64,000 nt of DNA, taken from contig NC_053393.1 of the NCBI RefSeq assembly GCF_905171765.1, forward strand, positions 186,709,921 through 186,773,920. Direction: 5' to 3'. This DNA is from Bufo bufo. Taxonomy: Eukaryota; Chordata; Amphibia; Anura; Bufonidae. This document shows positions 53,886 through 64,000 of the stretch, one piece after another. A program made the position numbers and the translations under genes. The notes beneath the pieces were generated by a model, which searched no databases, was not told the DNA's origin, and saw nothing but the letters and a program-made list of their open reading frames with translations. Numbering within the stretch: position 1 is the first letter of the stretch; each line of letters starts with the position of its first letter.

Positions 53886-54214
53886 CCACATTAGAATTGG
53901 CTGAAGTGCAGATGCTCCTGCTTCCTCCTGCCTTCCCTCAGAATCGCCAATCCAACCCACTATACAACAACCAGCCAATCACAGCAAGCGATGTACCATA
54001 CCAATATTTCCTGTGCACACTTCATACGAAGCTTGCTTGGATTGGCTGTGTCAGCTCTCCCTACCTGCCCAGCCCTCCCTGTCTCCAAGACGATCCAGGG
54101 AACTGACCATGGCAGCCAGTGCTTCAGCAGCATCCTGGCTGCCATGGTAATCGGAGCCCAGCAATTACACTGAGTTAAATGAATCTCATTGTTCTAATAA
54201 AAAAATATTGTTAA

Positions 54215-54660
54215 CCCCACCTGTGGTTTACAGTATTGCATTTTATAGATATGCAAATTACCAGTATGGTACCTTTGTGCCCAAGGGGCTGTCCCTCCAC
54301 CATTTTGTGCCCAGCCGCGCCCCTAATCCTGGATCCCAGCTCCGCCCCTCTCTTAATTTATTCACTGCACTTTTTTTTTTTTTTTTTTTTCTGAAGCCGC
54401 TCATAATCTAGCGCATGCATAGTTAGTTTGCCAGGAGTTAGTCTCCTGTATTTTGTCTGCCCTCACAGCAAGAACCTAGCCTAATTGCGCATTCGCGAGA
54501 TTACGAGCGGCTTCAGAAGTTACAAAAACGGAAGTGCAGTGAATAAATTAAGAGAGGGGCGGTACTGGGATCCAGATCCAGGTGCGGCAGGGCACAAAAC
54601 GGCAACAGCTCCTTGGGCACAAAAGTACCGCTGATGGTAATTTGTATACCTATAACATAG
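54215..54660. repeat. Foldback repeat in the pogo element
   Basis: Two arms of about 180 bp are inverted around 54440. The left arm (54225-54370) has GCAAATTACCAGTATGGTAC and CGCCCCTCTCTTAATTTATT. The right arm (54530-54660) has AATAAATTAAGAGAGGGGCG and GTAATTTGTATACC. A poly(T) run (54371-54390) lies beside the left arm. The right arm is duplicated at 57763-58013, on the other side of PLE-2. It has no coding sequence. Confidence 0.8.
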
Positions 54661-54715
54661 TTTTTTTGCAATAAATAAAACAACAGGCCCCACCTCCGCC
54701 CCTCTCTCATCATTG
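54453..54715 (+). repeat. Flanking direct repeat, left of PLE-2
   Basis: 263 bp repeated at 57763-58013 with small indels (for example, CGGAA after TTACAAAAA is missing in the right copy). It includes the right arm of the foldback repeat. It ends TCATCATTG, exactly where PLE-2 starts. Confidence 0.9.
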
Positions 54716-57700
54716 TAAAAACACCAAGTTGGAGCTCACCTCACCATAAACCACCGAGGAGCACGGACACAGAACCGGAACCAAGGCTGAGAAGTAGCGA
54801 GAAAAATATAGATTGTCCAGCTTCACCTCGCAGTGCGTGTTTTATTAGGAAACATGCTTAAAAACCAAACATCAGGCTCATTTCATCAACATGTTTCGGA
54901 TCAACATATATTGCAGATCCTTCCTCATGATACAGAGAATAAGACTGACAAATCTTATATACAGAGTAAAAGCAGTGATTCAGCTGTGGATTATTGATTG
55001 GCAATTAGACTGCTTTCACCCCACCCACAGCATATACCACTGAGACACAGGAACAGAACTGCATGAGAAGAAGATAGAGGGAAAAAATAAATAAAAATCT
55101 TTTAATTTTCTCCCCTCTCTTCCTCCCACGCAAGAACCGCCCCTAAAGGACAAGAGAAGAAGATACATCTAATAATGCAATATTAAATCTTGTCTTTGAT
55201 TAAGGCCCAAAGGCATACAGGACTGAAATCTAAAAATCCAATAGGCTTCTCTATTGAGAAGAGCTTTCCTATGGTCTCCGCCCCGTTTAGGAAAATTAAC
55301 TCGTTCAATGCCCTGAACTTTCATGCCAGCAATATTGCCCTGGTGGCAGGAGGCAAAATGCTGGCTGACTGCTGACACATTTTTTACAAAAGCATGAGAT
55401 ATATCTGAGATATGTCTGCATATCCGAACTTTGAGGGCATTGGATGTACATCCCACATATTGCAATTGACATGTAGAACAAGACACACAATACACAACAT
55501 GTGTGGTATTGCAGTTAATGTATTGTTGTATCTCAAATGACTGCTGGGCTGCAACAGAGGCCACATTCCGTCCTGTTTGTACGACACTGCAACACGTACA
55601 AATGCGGTGCCCGCATTTAAACATCCCTTTGGACCTAAGCCAACATTGTTGTGGTACCGTACCATCTGAAAACCGACTCGGACTGAGTTTTTGAGAAAGT
55701 GTTGGCGCCTTGCGGGCAACACATTTTATTCCCTTGTCCACAATCGGTTTCCAGGCGGCATCTGTGCGCAAAACTGTCAGATTCTTTCTGACAATCCTGC
55801 AGACATCCAGATACTCAAGACTATAGTTAGTTATAAAGAATGGCATTGCAGTCTGGCCTCCTTGTTTTAAACCTTTGTATTTTTTATATTTAGGAAAAAC
55901 CAGGTCTCGCCTGGGTAATGCAAGAGCAGTTTTTTTAGCTGTGTCTATTAAAGACTGGCCGTAACCTCTGATCTGCAGCCGAGCAGTCAACTTTTCTGCC
56001 TCCATGAGGAAGGTGGAATCATCTGAGCAGTTCCTCCTTAATCTGATAAATTCACCCCTAGGGATGTTTTTAACCACGTGTTTCGGATGACAGGGCAGGG
56101 CTAATAAAGTGGTATTGCCAGCTGTCTCTTTTCTTTAAGTACAAGTGGTTATCTCAGATTTTTCCACATCACCATGGAGAGTAAGATCCAAAAATGAAAT
56201 AGTGTGTACATGAAAATCAACCGTAAAGCTCAGATTCATTTGATTATCATTGAGATATCTCTCAAACAGTGGTATGGCCGTCACATCCGACGACCAGATG
56301 AACAACAGGTCATCTATGTAACGGCCATACCACTGCAGGGAGGAAGACCACGGGTTATCACAGGAAAACAAAAAACGAGACTCCCACCAAGACATGTATA
56401 TGTTCGCCAGTGAGGGCGAAAATTTTGCGCCCATCGAAACTCCAGTACATTGTAAGTATAGCTTCTGGTCGAACATAAACACATTGTGTTTGAGCAAGAA
56501 CTGAATCACATTACAAATATAAGCAATGAAATCCAGGCTATAATCTGAGTATGTATTTAAAAACCATTTGGTTGCAGCAATAGCCTGATCATGCGGGATG
56601 ACTGTATAAAGTGATGTGACATCGGCTGTTACCCAAACAAAATCCGGGTTCCATTTGAAGTCATAAAAGGATTGTAACACTGACCTAGTGTCCAGCAAGA
56701 AACCAGGCAAGGTTTGCACTAATGGTTGTAACAGACTATCTACCCATTCTGACATTCTTTCAGAGTATGAGCCTATGCCTGCAACAATTGGTCGCATCGA
56801 AGGAGGAAACACTGGCTTATGTATTTTCGGGAGTGAGTGAAATATCGGAGTGATAGGAAAAGGAACATAAATATAGTCTGCTTGTCTCTGATTAATGAAC
56901 CCTCCACTCACTCCAACACTTAACAACTCCAGAAGTTTCTCCTGAAAGCGGGGGGTGGGGTCACTGGATAGCTCCGTGTATGTGTCCAGAACCCCCAGCA
57001 TAAGGAGATTCTGGTACCTATACACGGAGCGATCCAAGACCACCACCGCACCCCCTTTATCTGCCTGTCTAATAGAAATATCTGGCATAGACTCCAATTT
57101 AGATAGAGCTAGTCTTTCCTCAACAGTTAAATTATTTCTGTGCCTGCCTGTATTGTTGCTGACATTATCCTTTAACCGGAACAAATCGCGCTCCACCAAC
57201 TCTTGGAAATTATCCAATGCAGGTGAGCGCGACTGAATCGGATAAAAGTCAGGATTATGTGTCAAAAAATCATCAGAACAATTAACAAGAGTATCAGTAT
57301 CATTGCACCTTGAGCGACATTCTTGAAGTTGGGATGTGACACTGAGTTCCTGAAAACTGAACATGGTGTGGAGTAAACTATTGTTGCCCTGTGAGGGACC
57401 CTCGGGTAATAAACCCCCCCTGGATGAGAGCTGATTATTCACAGTTACAGTGTCATCACATTCCAAATTCCAAAAATGTTTTTTGACTGTCAAATCTCTG
57501 GCAAATTTATTTACGTCAAGAATGGTTTTATAAATGTCAAAATGAACTGTGGGAGAAAATGACAGACCCCTGAAAAGTAAGTCCAATTGCTGCTGAGACA
57601 AAATTTTAGCAGAGATATTCACAACTTGCAAAGTTTCAAAATCTTTTTGTGTCGCGACGGATACCGCATACTTTTTCAGGTGTTTGCGGCCAGCTCGCCG

Positions 57701-57762
57701 TTTTTTGTAGGTCTTGCTGTCGATTCATTCTGGGCGATCGATGTGAACCGATCGTCGACCGA
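54716..57762 (-). mobile_element. PLE-2, nearly complete coding region
   Basis: A minus-strand Penelope-like element flanked by direct repeats of about 260 bp (54453-54715 and 57763-58013), not by a short target duplication. Its 3' tail (54716-54930) contains the order ATGAGGA, stem GGATC/GATCC, GAAAC on the minus strand (about 54926-54885), a decayed hammerhead-like motif. Coding sequence starts next to the 5' border, so there is no 5' LTR. Confidence 0.88.
55169..57631 (-). pseudogene. PLE-2 reverse transcriptase and GIY-YIG nuclease, one stop
   Basis: The protein nicks DNA with a GIY-YIG domain and copies its RNA there. The frame is open for 498 codons from 57631 and stops at a TAA at 56135-56137. 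It then continues in the same frame to 55169, so the whole stretch is 821 codons with one internal stop. Residues 260-450 hold the reverse transcriptase: SMRPIVAG, VTADVTSLYTVIPHDQA (first catalytic D at 337), GVSMGAKFSPSLANIY and YGRYIDDLLFIW (YIDD at 438-441). After the stop come a CGHRICTCC segment and the nuclease region (HVVYCVSCSTCQLQYVGCT, then RICRHI). The same frame is open upstream to about 57715, without an ATG. The lone stop sits between the two enzymatic parts. Confidence 0.92.
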
Positions 57763-58013
57763 TTGTCTGCCCTCACAGCAAGAACCTAGCCTAATTGCAC
57801 ATTCGCGAGATTACGAGCGGCTTCAGAAGTTACAAAAGTGCAGTGAATAAATTAAGAGAGGGGCGGTGCTGGGATCCAGATCCAGGTGCGGCAGGAACGG
57901 CAACAGCTCCTTGGGCACAAAAGTACCGGTGATGGTAATTTGTATACCTATAACATAGTTTTTTTGCAATAAATAAAACAACAGGCCCCACCTCCGCCCC
58001 TCTCTCATCATTG
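57763..58013 (+). repeat. Flanking direct repeat, right of PLE-2
   Basis: 251 bp matching 54453-54715 from TTGTCTGCCCTCACAGCAAG to TCTCATCATTG. Beyond it the pogo right end resumes (GTGGCAGCGGGCAGC). Confidence 0.9.
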
Positions 58014-58546
58014 GTGGCAGCGGGCAGCACAGGGGGGAGGGAGGGACTGCTTCCTTATCCCCTGTGCTGCCTTATACCCGGAGTATAAGACGACCCCCGA
58101 CTTTTCAGAAGAATTTGTAGTGTTAGAAAATCGTCTTATACGGTATATTATAAATATATTACACCCCTCAGTAAGTCACACCTATCGATAGCACACCTAT
58201 ACCAGTCCTTAAAGGGACTTTTGTTGCCCTATTAGCTAGCGTTTAGTGTCCCTAACAGTCTGTCCCTGCTCCACATAGCAACCTCTCCCTACACTGGCAA
58301 AAGACTGAATGTAAAATGGCTGCCAGATCGGGTTTATTTATAAGGTAGGGGGGTATGTCCATGTGCTGAAACGTCTCAATTGGCTGTCCTGTACCACCTG
58401 ATGGATTTGTCATGGGTCAAAGTTCTTCACAATGTAAAAGAATATGGCACCGGCTGACATCGCCATATATTCGCCCTTTCGGCGAACCACAAACGAGCAA
58501 TGTTCGCAGCGAAACGACCGTCGGGAGAACCGCAAGGGCATCTCTA

Positions 58547-59599
58547 ATCATTGGTGCAATAGCTTCCTTAAGGTTAGAATTAGGTATACAATGAGGCAAT
58601 TAGGTGTGATATTTATAAGACTATCACTGGCCTGAACCCTTGACTTATTTTAATTTATGTATATTTTTTTTATATGTAAGCCACATTTATAGTGTGACTA
58701 ATATGCCTGTAAAGGTTTCCGAACTAGGTCACTTTCCTCTCATTCTAAATGGTAATTGTAATCATTTTAGGAGGTCACTGTTGACATCAGGCAATAAAAA
58801 TATGTTATTACTCTGGGCTGCTTGTAAAGATGTTGTTCTAGCATGCTAACTGAACAGTGGTGAATTATTATGTTCAAATAGCTACAACACATACTTTTAT
58901 GTAATTTGCATAATTATTCATATGCTTGAGGGAAGCACAATACTAGTATGCAGTGTGGTATCACAACCCCATGCTAGCAAAGCTGAATTGCAAAAAATAA
59001 AAAATAAAATTAAATTGCTATTATTACAATCTAAAATAAAATTATTGTTTGCTGTGGATTAACACTTTCATTGAAATGACATTGATACTTAAATACATAA
59101 CAAACCTATGCTGGAAAAACTCTTGCCAGCAGAATGTTGCTTAAACATAAGATTTGTGTGATGGAAAAGAATATTTTGCATATACTGTATACAGTACTAT
59201 ACGTGAATCACTATGGCTCCTCCTTAGAAGTGGCATATTCGAAAACATAAGGTTTGCTATTGAGTATGGACTCTGATGATATGTGGCTGTATTTACCTCT
59301 GTGTTGCATATGCATTCATTTTCTAAAGATTAGTATTTTTTTAGTTTATTTTTCAGCAATATCTTCTATAAGGGTAAGTCCATATGCAGAGGACTTTCTT
59401 CTTGTGGATAGGCCATGGACACCACCATATGCATTGAAAGGGTGAACTTCACAAGGAAAATCATCAGTTTCATCACAGCATGTTGAATATACTTTTTAAA
59501 ATACGCAAACATGTTTATATTTCCACGTGAAAGTTTTCCTTTACATGTGGATGTGGTCTTGAATCCTGTACTGTATATTGTTACAGATTTGCAGTGAGA
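58547..59599. other. Unassigned sequence right of hAT-B
   Basis: About 1 kb with no recognised repeat, no motif-bearing frame and no continuation of the CR1 that borders hAT-B on its left side. It may be ordinary non-coding host DNA. Confidence 0.4.
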
Positions 59600-59880
59600 A
59601 ACTTCTTTTACCAATGCTGCTCTTCCTCAAGCCTGGCATACTGTACATTTGCCTGACTCTCTCTTTGGTGAAATGGATAGTATTTAGGGGCTTTAGCAGA
59701 GCAGGCATAGACAGGAGCGATGTGGTATGCGAGCTTCTGCCCTGCTCTCGCTCCGTTCAGCTCTTCTTAAAGCCTACCACCTTGCTCCTCGGCCTGTTCC
59801 AATAAATGCTATCCATTTCACCTGGAAGCTGGCCAGGTACATTATGCCAGGCATGAGAAAGAGCAGTGCTTGTATAGACA
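59600..59880. mobile_element. Hairpin MITE-like repeat
   Basis: The ends are imperfect inverted copies: GCTGCTCTTCCTCAAGCCTG and GCATGAGAAAGAGCAGTGC, then GGTGAAATGGATAGTATTTA and TAAATGCTATCCATTTCACC further in. The central 100 bp are not inverted. It is a non-coding foldback element. Confidence 0.65.
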
Positions 59881-60127
59881 GAGCAGCAATTCTTTAGCCT
59901 GTACAGCTCTCAGTGAAGCCTTAGGGGAATTCCTATTCCTATGCACAACAGTGTACGGGAGAATGGATTGCAATGTGGGCTAGACAACCGAATTTCAGGT
60001 GCCTATTTCACTAGGAAAAGTAAAAAAAACTATAATGAAAGTATATTAGAAATATTATTTTCTGCACATTTCTAATATGTTTTTAGAAAGTTTCCTTATA
60101 ATTAGTTATAAATTTAGGTATCGCTTA

Positions 60128-60440
60128 GGAGCTCATTTATTAACTGATATACGCCAGCTTGCTGGTGTATATCTATCGCAGATTGGTCATTGTGCCGCAA
60201 TCTGCAACTTTTCTCAGCTCACACCAGGTCTAAAAAAGGGCGTGGGCGGGGATGGGCCAGTAGGCCCGTCTCATTTATCATTTTCTATGCCTGCTGGCAA
60301 AGATTTAGACCGGCAGTGGATGCGCCAAAGTTATGTAGAGGCCGACACCTCTTAATAACTTCAGTGGATCCCCGCTAGCACACGGGGTTATTATGATCGA
60401 CGTCTAAAACGCCTGTCTTAATAAATTAATGCGTTAGCTG
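60128..60440 (+). mobile_element. Family S, copy 3
   Basis: This is the most complete copy: it begins GCTCATTTATTAACTG and ends CGTCTAAAACGCCTGTCTTA plus ATAAATTAATG. It has GCCGCAATCTGC, CCAGGTCTAAAAAAGGGCGTGG and CATTTTCTATGCCTG blocks shared with copies 1 and 2. The ends are weakly inverted (CATTTATTAA and TTAATAAAT), which favours a MITE. Confidence 0.65.
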
Positions 60441-61439
60441 GAGCCATAAGTCTAAAATCAGCCAGATCAGGAACGAGCCTTCCTTATAACCCTGCAGGAT
60501 GCAGTTCCTCCATTCTATAAAAAAAAATCTTGAAAAAGTATTAAATATATTAGAGCTTCATAATTTGAAACCTCATTTATGGTTGTACTTTCAGTACAGT
60601 CAGTCTTTTAGCAGCACTTAAGCTGAAAGGTCTACTTCTAAAGTTCAGCTAAGCTCAGAAAACTTTTTGTCTAAATGTATGGTTATAAAAACAAAATTTA
60701 GAAAAAAAAAGTGAAATAAGGAACTCGTGAAACGGAAGCATTTGGGTAGCAGTATGTATTTATCTTTTTAATTAAAAAGATTGTTTCCTCTTCCATTTTG
60801 CAGCTGCATTGCTTTCTGATCCCTTTCATTGTGTAGAGTTTTGAATAGGATGTAAGCGATTTTACATTTATTGTGATGCAAATAAAAAGAAGATTCTGTA
60901 TCTCAGTACTGTCTGTAAATGTTTGCTAATTAACACCTGGACTCTCTAAAATCTATTTGATAACTTCAAAAAAATGAGAAATATAAAATGGACAATCTGT
61001 GGATCCTAACAAAATACAGAACTTGTTTCCATGATGTACTGACATTTTGTGTGTACTTACTTAGTAATTATTCTTTATCATATATTTCACAAAACGTTCA
61101 CTGATCCTCCATCATGTTTTACTGATGGTTAGAAACATTGTTCTGGTCTGGAAGACTTCCATTGCTTCAATAGCAGGTATACTGTCTTCTGTTGTTTTCA
61201 AAGATCTCTGATTTAGACATATTCCACATCTCAAATGTTCACTTACCATGTTCTTGTGCACACTGTTTCTTTTTTTATTCCTTTTAACGGCATGTTCTTT
61301 CAGAACCATAGAACTAAGTTGTCATCTCACAGTGGAAAAATGATCATAAATAGCTGTGGATTGTCCTAGATTTGAAGGAAGAATGAATTTTTTTTCTTCT
61401 ATTTTGTTCCAAATACTAACAATTTCAGTCTGTATAGCA
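60441..61439. other. Unassigned
   Basis: About 1 kb, AT-rich, no coding motif or repeat I can identify. The segment 61440-61525, next to the Tc1-like gene, is probably the 3' flank of that transposon. Confidence 0.4.
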
Positions 61440-61525
61440 TACATTATATGAACTAATTGTATTAGTACACCTGCACATTATATCTGCAGGAACTTTAATG
61501 ATATACCATTCTAAATTCATAGGCA

Positions 61526-64000
61526 TTAATATGGAGTTGCCTCCACCCTCTGTTCTTTGCAGCTAAAATTCCAGTATTCTGTGAAGGCTTTTTGCAAGGT
61601 TTTGGAGTGTGTATGTGGGAATATTTACCCTTTCGTCGAGAAGAGCATTTGTGAGGTCAGCCACGGATGTTGGATGAGAGGGCTTGGCTCACAATCTCCG
61701 TTTTGTTTATTCTTAAGGTGTTCGATGAGGTCAGGGATCTGTGTGGACCAGTCAAGTTCTATCACAATAAATGAAAAGATATGGAAATGAGGGGGCACTC
61801 TCAAAAGGGATCACTTGATATAATCAGATATTTATTATAATATTAAGAACGAACCCTTAAAATTCATTAAAACATACATAAAACAAATGTGCAAAACGTC
61901 ACTGGTGATGCTCCTACCACCAACTCTGGATGTGAATAGGAGAATGCCAACAATATGTGACAATATGATGGCAAAATGAGTGTCCCAATAAGCGTTCTGT
62001 TCCACACAGGTGTAGGAATAGCACTAAAGCCAATGACGTAGAACAATAATGATACAATCACTGCCGGCCCTGTGGCACAGTCCTAGTGGAGCGATGATAG
62101 AGTTAATGTCCCTTTATCCGATATTCTGGACATACAGAGGTGTAGGACAAGTTCAGTACTCACAATCTCTTGTCGCTTGCGATGTTCCGGTCTTACCCTT
62201 CTGGCTGACTCTCCGCAGCGCTGATTTTCCAGGCGGCCGTACACTCACAGCGTCCCGCGTAGTGTACACGGCCAAGACGTGGCGTCCCGCGTAGTGTACA
62301 CGGCCAAGACGTGGCGTCCCACGTGACCTGGTAGTCTAGGGTGCCGGCTGGACGCTGAGATGACGTCACTGGTATGCGACTTGAGCTCCGGTACAATGCC
62401 GGAGACGAATCTCGTATGTCAGTATCTTTCAAGTGAAGAGCTTTCTTGTTCTTTTCCAGAATCCACGCTCACTCTGTCTTTGCCAGACGCGTTTCAGGGT
62501 CATGCACCCCTTCCTCAGTGGCCACTGAGGAAGGGGTGCATGACCCTGAAACGCGTCTGGCAAAGACAGAGTGAGCGTGGATTCTGGAAAAGAACAAGAA
62601 AGCTCTTCACTTGAAAGATACTGACATACGAGATTCGTCTCCGGCATTGTACCGGAGCTCAAGTCGCATACCAGTGACGTCATCTCAGCGTCCAGCCGGC
62701 ACCCTAGACTACCAGGTCACGTGGGACGCCACGTCTTGGCCGTGTACACTACACGGGACGCCACATCTTGGCCGTGTACACTACGCGGGACGCTGTGAGT
62801 GTACGGCCGCCTGGAAAATCAGCGCTGCGGAGAGTCAGCCAGAAGGGTAAGACCGGAACATCGCAAGCGACAAGAGATTGTGAGTACTGAACTTGTCCTA
62901 CACCTCTGTATGTCCAGAATATCGGATAAAGGGACATTAACTCTATCATCGCTCCACTAGGACTGTGCCACAGGGCCGGCAGTGATTGTATCATTATTGT
63001 TCTACGTCATTGGCTTTAGTGCTATTCCTACACCTGTGTGGAACAGAACGCTTATTGGGACACTCATTTTGCCATCATATTGTCACATATTGTTGGCATT
63101 CTCCTATTCACATCCAGAGTTGGTGGTAGGAGCATCACCAGTGACGTTTTGCACATTTGTTTTATGTATGTTTTAATGATTTTTAAGGGTTCGTTCTTAA
63201 TATTATAATAAATATCTGATTATATCAAGTGATCCCTTTTGAGAGTGCCCCCTCATTTCCATATCTTTTCATTCTCTCTTTTGGGTCCTGAGGGTAGGAC
63301 CAGAGGGTGAGCACCTATCCATACGCTACAGGGGTGAGCCGCTGTACGCCTTATGTTTTTCTATCACAATAAACCCACCCAACCATGCTTTGGACCTTGT
63401 TTTGCACTGGGGCACGGTCATTCTAAATCATAAAGGAACCTTCCCAAAGCTGTTCTCACAAAGTTTGAAGCATACAATTGTTCAAAGTGTCTTGGTATGC
63501 TGAAGCATTAAGATTTCCCTTCATGGGATCTCAGGGGCCAACCCCTCAAACCAATCTCATAGCATTATCTCTCCTTCATCATTTTTCATAATTCAGTCAG
63601 GCAAGTAACGTTCTCCTAGCATTTGCCAAACCCACACTCGTCCATCAGACTCCCAAACAGGACAGAGCATGACCCACAGAACACATTTAATTGCCCCAAA
63701 GTGCAATGGTGGTGTACTTTACACCATTTCAACTTTTGTCATTGTTCTTGGTGATATACAGCTCATATGCACATTCTCAGTCATGGGAAACCATTTTGTT
63801 TTTGTGCTGATGATAATGCCAGAGAATTTTTGGAACTCAGCACTTATTCAGTCAGCAGAGTGTTGGTGACTTTTATGCACTATGTTCCTCAGCATTTGGC
63901 GACCCCCCTCTTCAAACCTACATGGTCTGTCACTTCATGCTTAAGTTGCTATAGTTCCTCAACACTTCCACTTTGCAACAGTGACACTCACAGTTGATCA
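61526..64000 (-). pseudogene. Tc1-like transposase, split by a PLE palindrome
   Basis: Two parts of one minus-strand transposase gene: the C-terminal part at 61526-61756 and the middle part from 63374 to the window edge. The stop (TAA, 61526-61528) follows a TPY-type end after a frameshift. Going upstream, the C-terminal part includes AAK, an LVES-like region and LTNALL. Blocks further right follow the order expected of a Tc1-like protein: MDESVWVW-like motifs near 63630 and the DNA-binding region near 63890-63980. Many indels are present. The gap (61772-63358) is an inserted PLE palindrome. The N-terminus lies beyond the window. The family assignment leans on remembered relatives. Confidence 0.6.
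61772..63358. mobile_element. PLE tail, 1.5-kb palindrome
   Basis: Inserted between 15-bp direct repeats TTCTATCACAATAAA (61757-61771 and 63359-63373). Two nearly identical arms of about 740 bp meet at an axis between 62521 and 62522 (CAGTGG and CCACTG). Right after the axis the right arm has CTGAGGA (62525-62531) and then GAAACGC, a hammerhead-like order; the left arm carries the inverse. The right arm continues past the palindrome for 90 bp (63268-63358). Reading frames in the arms are mirror images and are not genes. Confidence 0.85.

Larger units (their letters stand above)
51978..58143 (-). mobile_element. Pogo-type element, split by other repeats
   Basis: A pogo-superfamily DNA transposon inserted in the 5' region of hAT-B, with TA at 51976-51977 and 58144-58145. 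Left end CCATATTTTCCGGCGTATAA, right end inverse CCGTATAAGACGATTTTC; a second GTATAAGACGACC-like copy follows near each end. The transposase is at 52341-53757. Between 54215 and 58015 lie a foldback repeat and PLE-2. The right side (58014-58143) has only terminal sequence. Confidence 0.85.
45256..58546 (-). mobile_element. hAT-B, with PLE and pogo insertions
   Basis: Same family as hAT-A. The 5' end is at 58546 (inverted TAGAGATGCCCTTGCGG). The left end is cut at about 45256, where the outermost 3' bases (TAGTGATGGACG in hAT-A) are missing. Gene order on the minus strand is 5' region (58146-58546, 51742-51977), transposase (51741-46592) and 3' region (46590-45256). PLE-1 (47086-49164) splits the gene, and the pogo element (51978-58143) splits the 5' region. 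Confidence 0.85.

Noticed and set aside
62193..62850. Mirror-image pairs of open frames
   Set aside because: They are the same sequence read on opposite strands of a palindromic PLE tail, and no conserved motif is present.
1..64000. Host protein-coding exons, tRNA or rRNA genes
   Set aside because: I looked for spliced host exons and for tRNA-like or rRNA-like blocks and saw none that I could support; the motif-bearing frames I could identify belong to mobile elements.

Overview
This 64 kb window looks like gene-free, repeat-saturated vertebrate nuclear DNA, most likely from a frog. Three things suggest this: a dense mixture of Tc1/mariner, hAT, PIF/Harbinger-like, TTAA-type and pogo DNA transposons; CR1 and L1/Tx1-like LINEs together with Penelope-like elements (PLEs); and at least one PLE tail with a hammerhead-ribozyme-like core. 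The organism call is inference. I found no host protein-coding exon, rRNA or tRNA. Nearly every coding stretch is transposase or reverse transcriptase, and only one (a mariner transposase at 38123-39139) is open from start to stop.

Layout. 1-1285: pieces of CR1 LINEs plus a 96-bp mariner end. 1380-13190: remnants of hAT elements on the minus strand (hAT-A, hAT-C) carrying a 41-bp minisatellite, a 102-bp tandem array, a MITE, a CR1 LINE and a solo LTR. 13190-18921: LTR-like repeat, a deleted Tc1, a plus-strand hAT (hAT-D) split by a DD34E Tc1, and a hairpin MITE. 18922-22054: mostly unassigned DNA with GATA tracts. 22055-31868: one 9.8-kb hAT (hAT-E) bounded by an 8-bp target duplication and filled with an L1, a 76/152-bp satellite, a hAT MITE containing a DD36E Tc1, and a 1-kb palindromic MITE. 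31869-37619: assorted MITEs, among them a TTAA-type palindrome carrying a hammerhead-bearing PLE tail. 37620-40725: a repeat split by an intact DD37E mariner and a palindromic PLE tail. 40726-45255: a CR1 LINE split by a DD34E Tc1. 45256-58546: hAT-B, interrupted by a 5'-truncated PLE (itself hit by a Tc1) and by a pogo element (itself carrying a nearly intact PLE). 58547-61525: mostly unassigned DNA. 61526-64000: a Tc1-like transposase split by a 1.6-kb palindromic PLE tail.

The elements form datable nests. Target duplications support the order for several of them: hAT-E (8 bp), the hAT MITE (8 bp), PLE-1 (17 bp), the PLE palindrome (15 bp) and the PLE tail (9 bp). The points most worth a second look are the intact DD37E transposase with an identical free end 37 kb away, the candidate hammerhead ribozyme, two PLE palindromes whose axes lie at the hammerhead-like box, the roughly 260-bp repeats flanking PLE-2, and the tandem arrays grown inside hAT elements.
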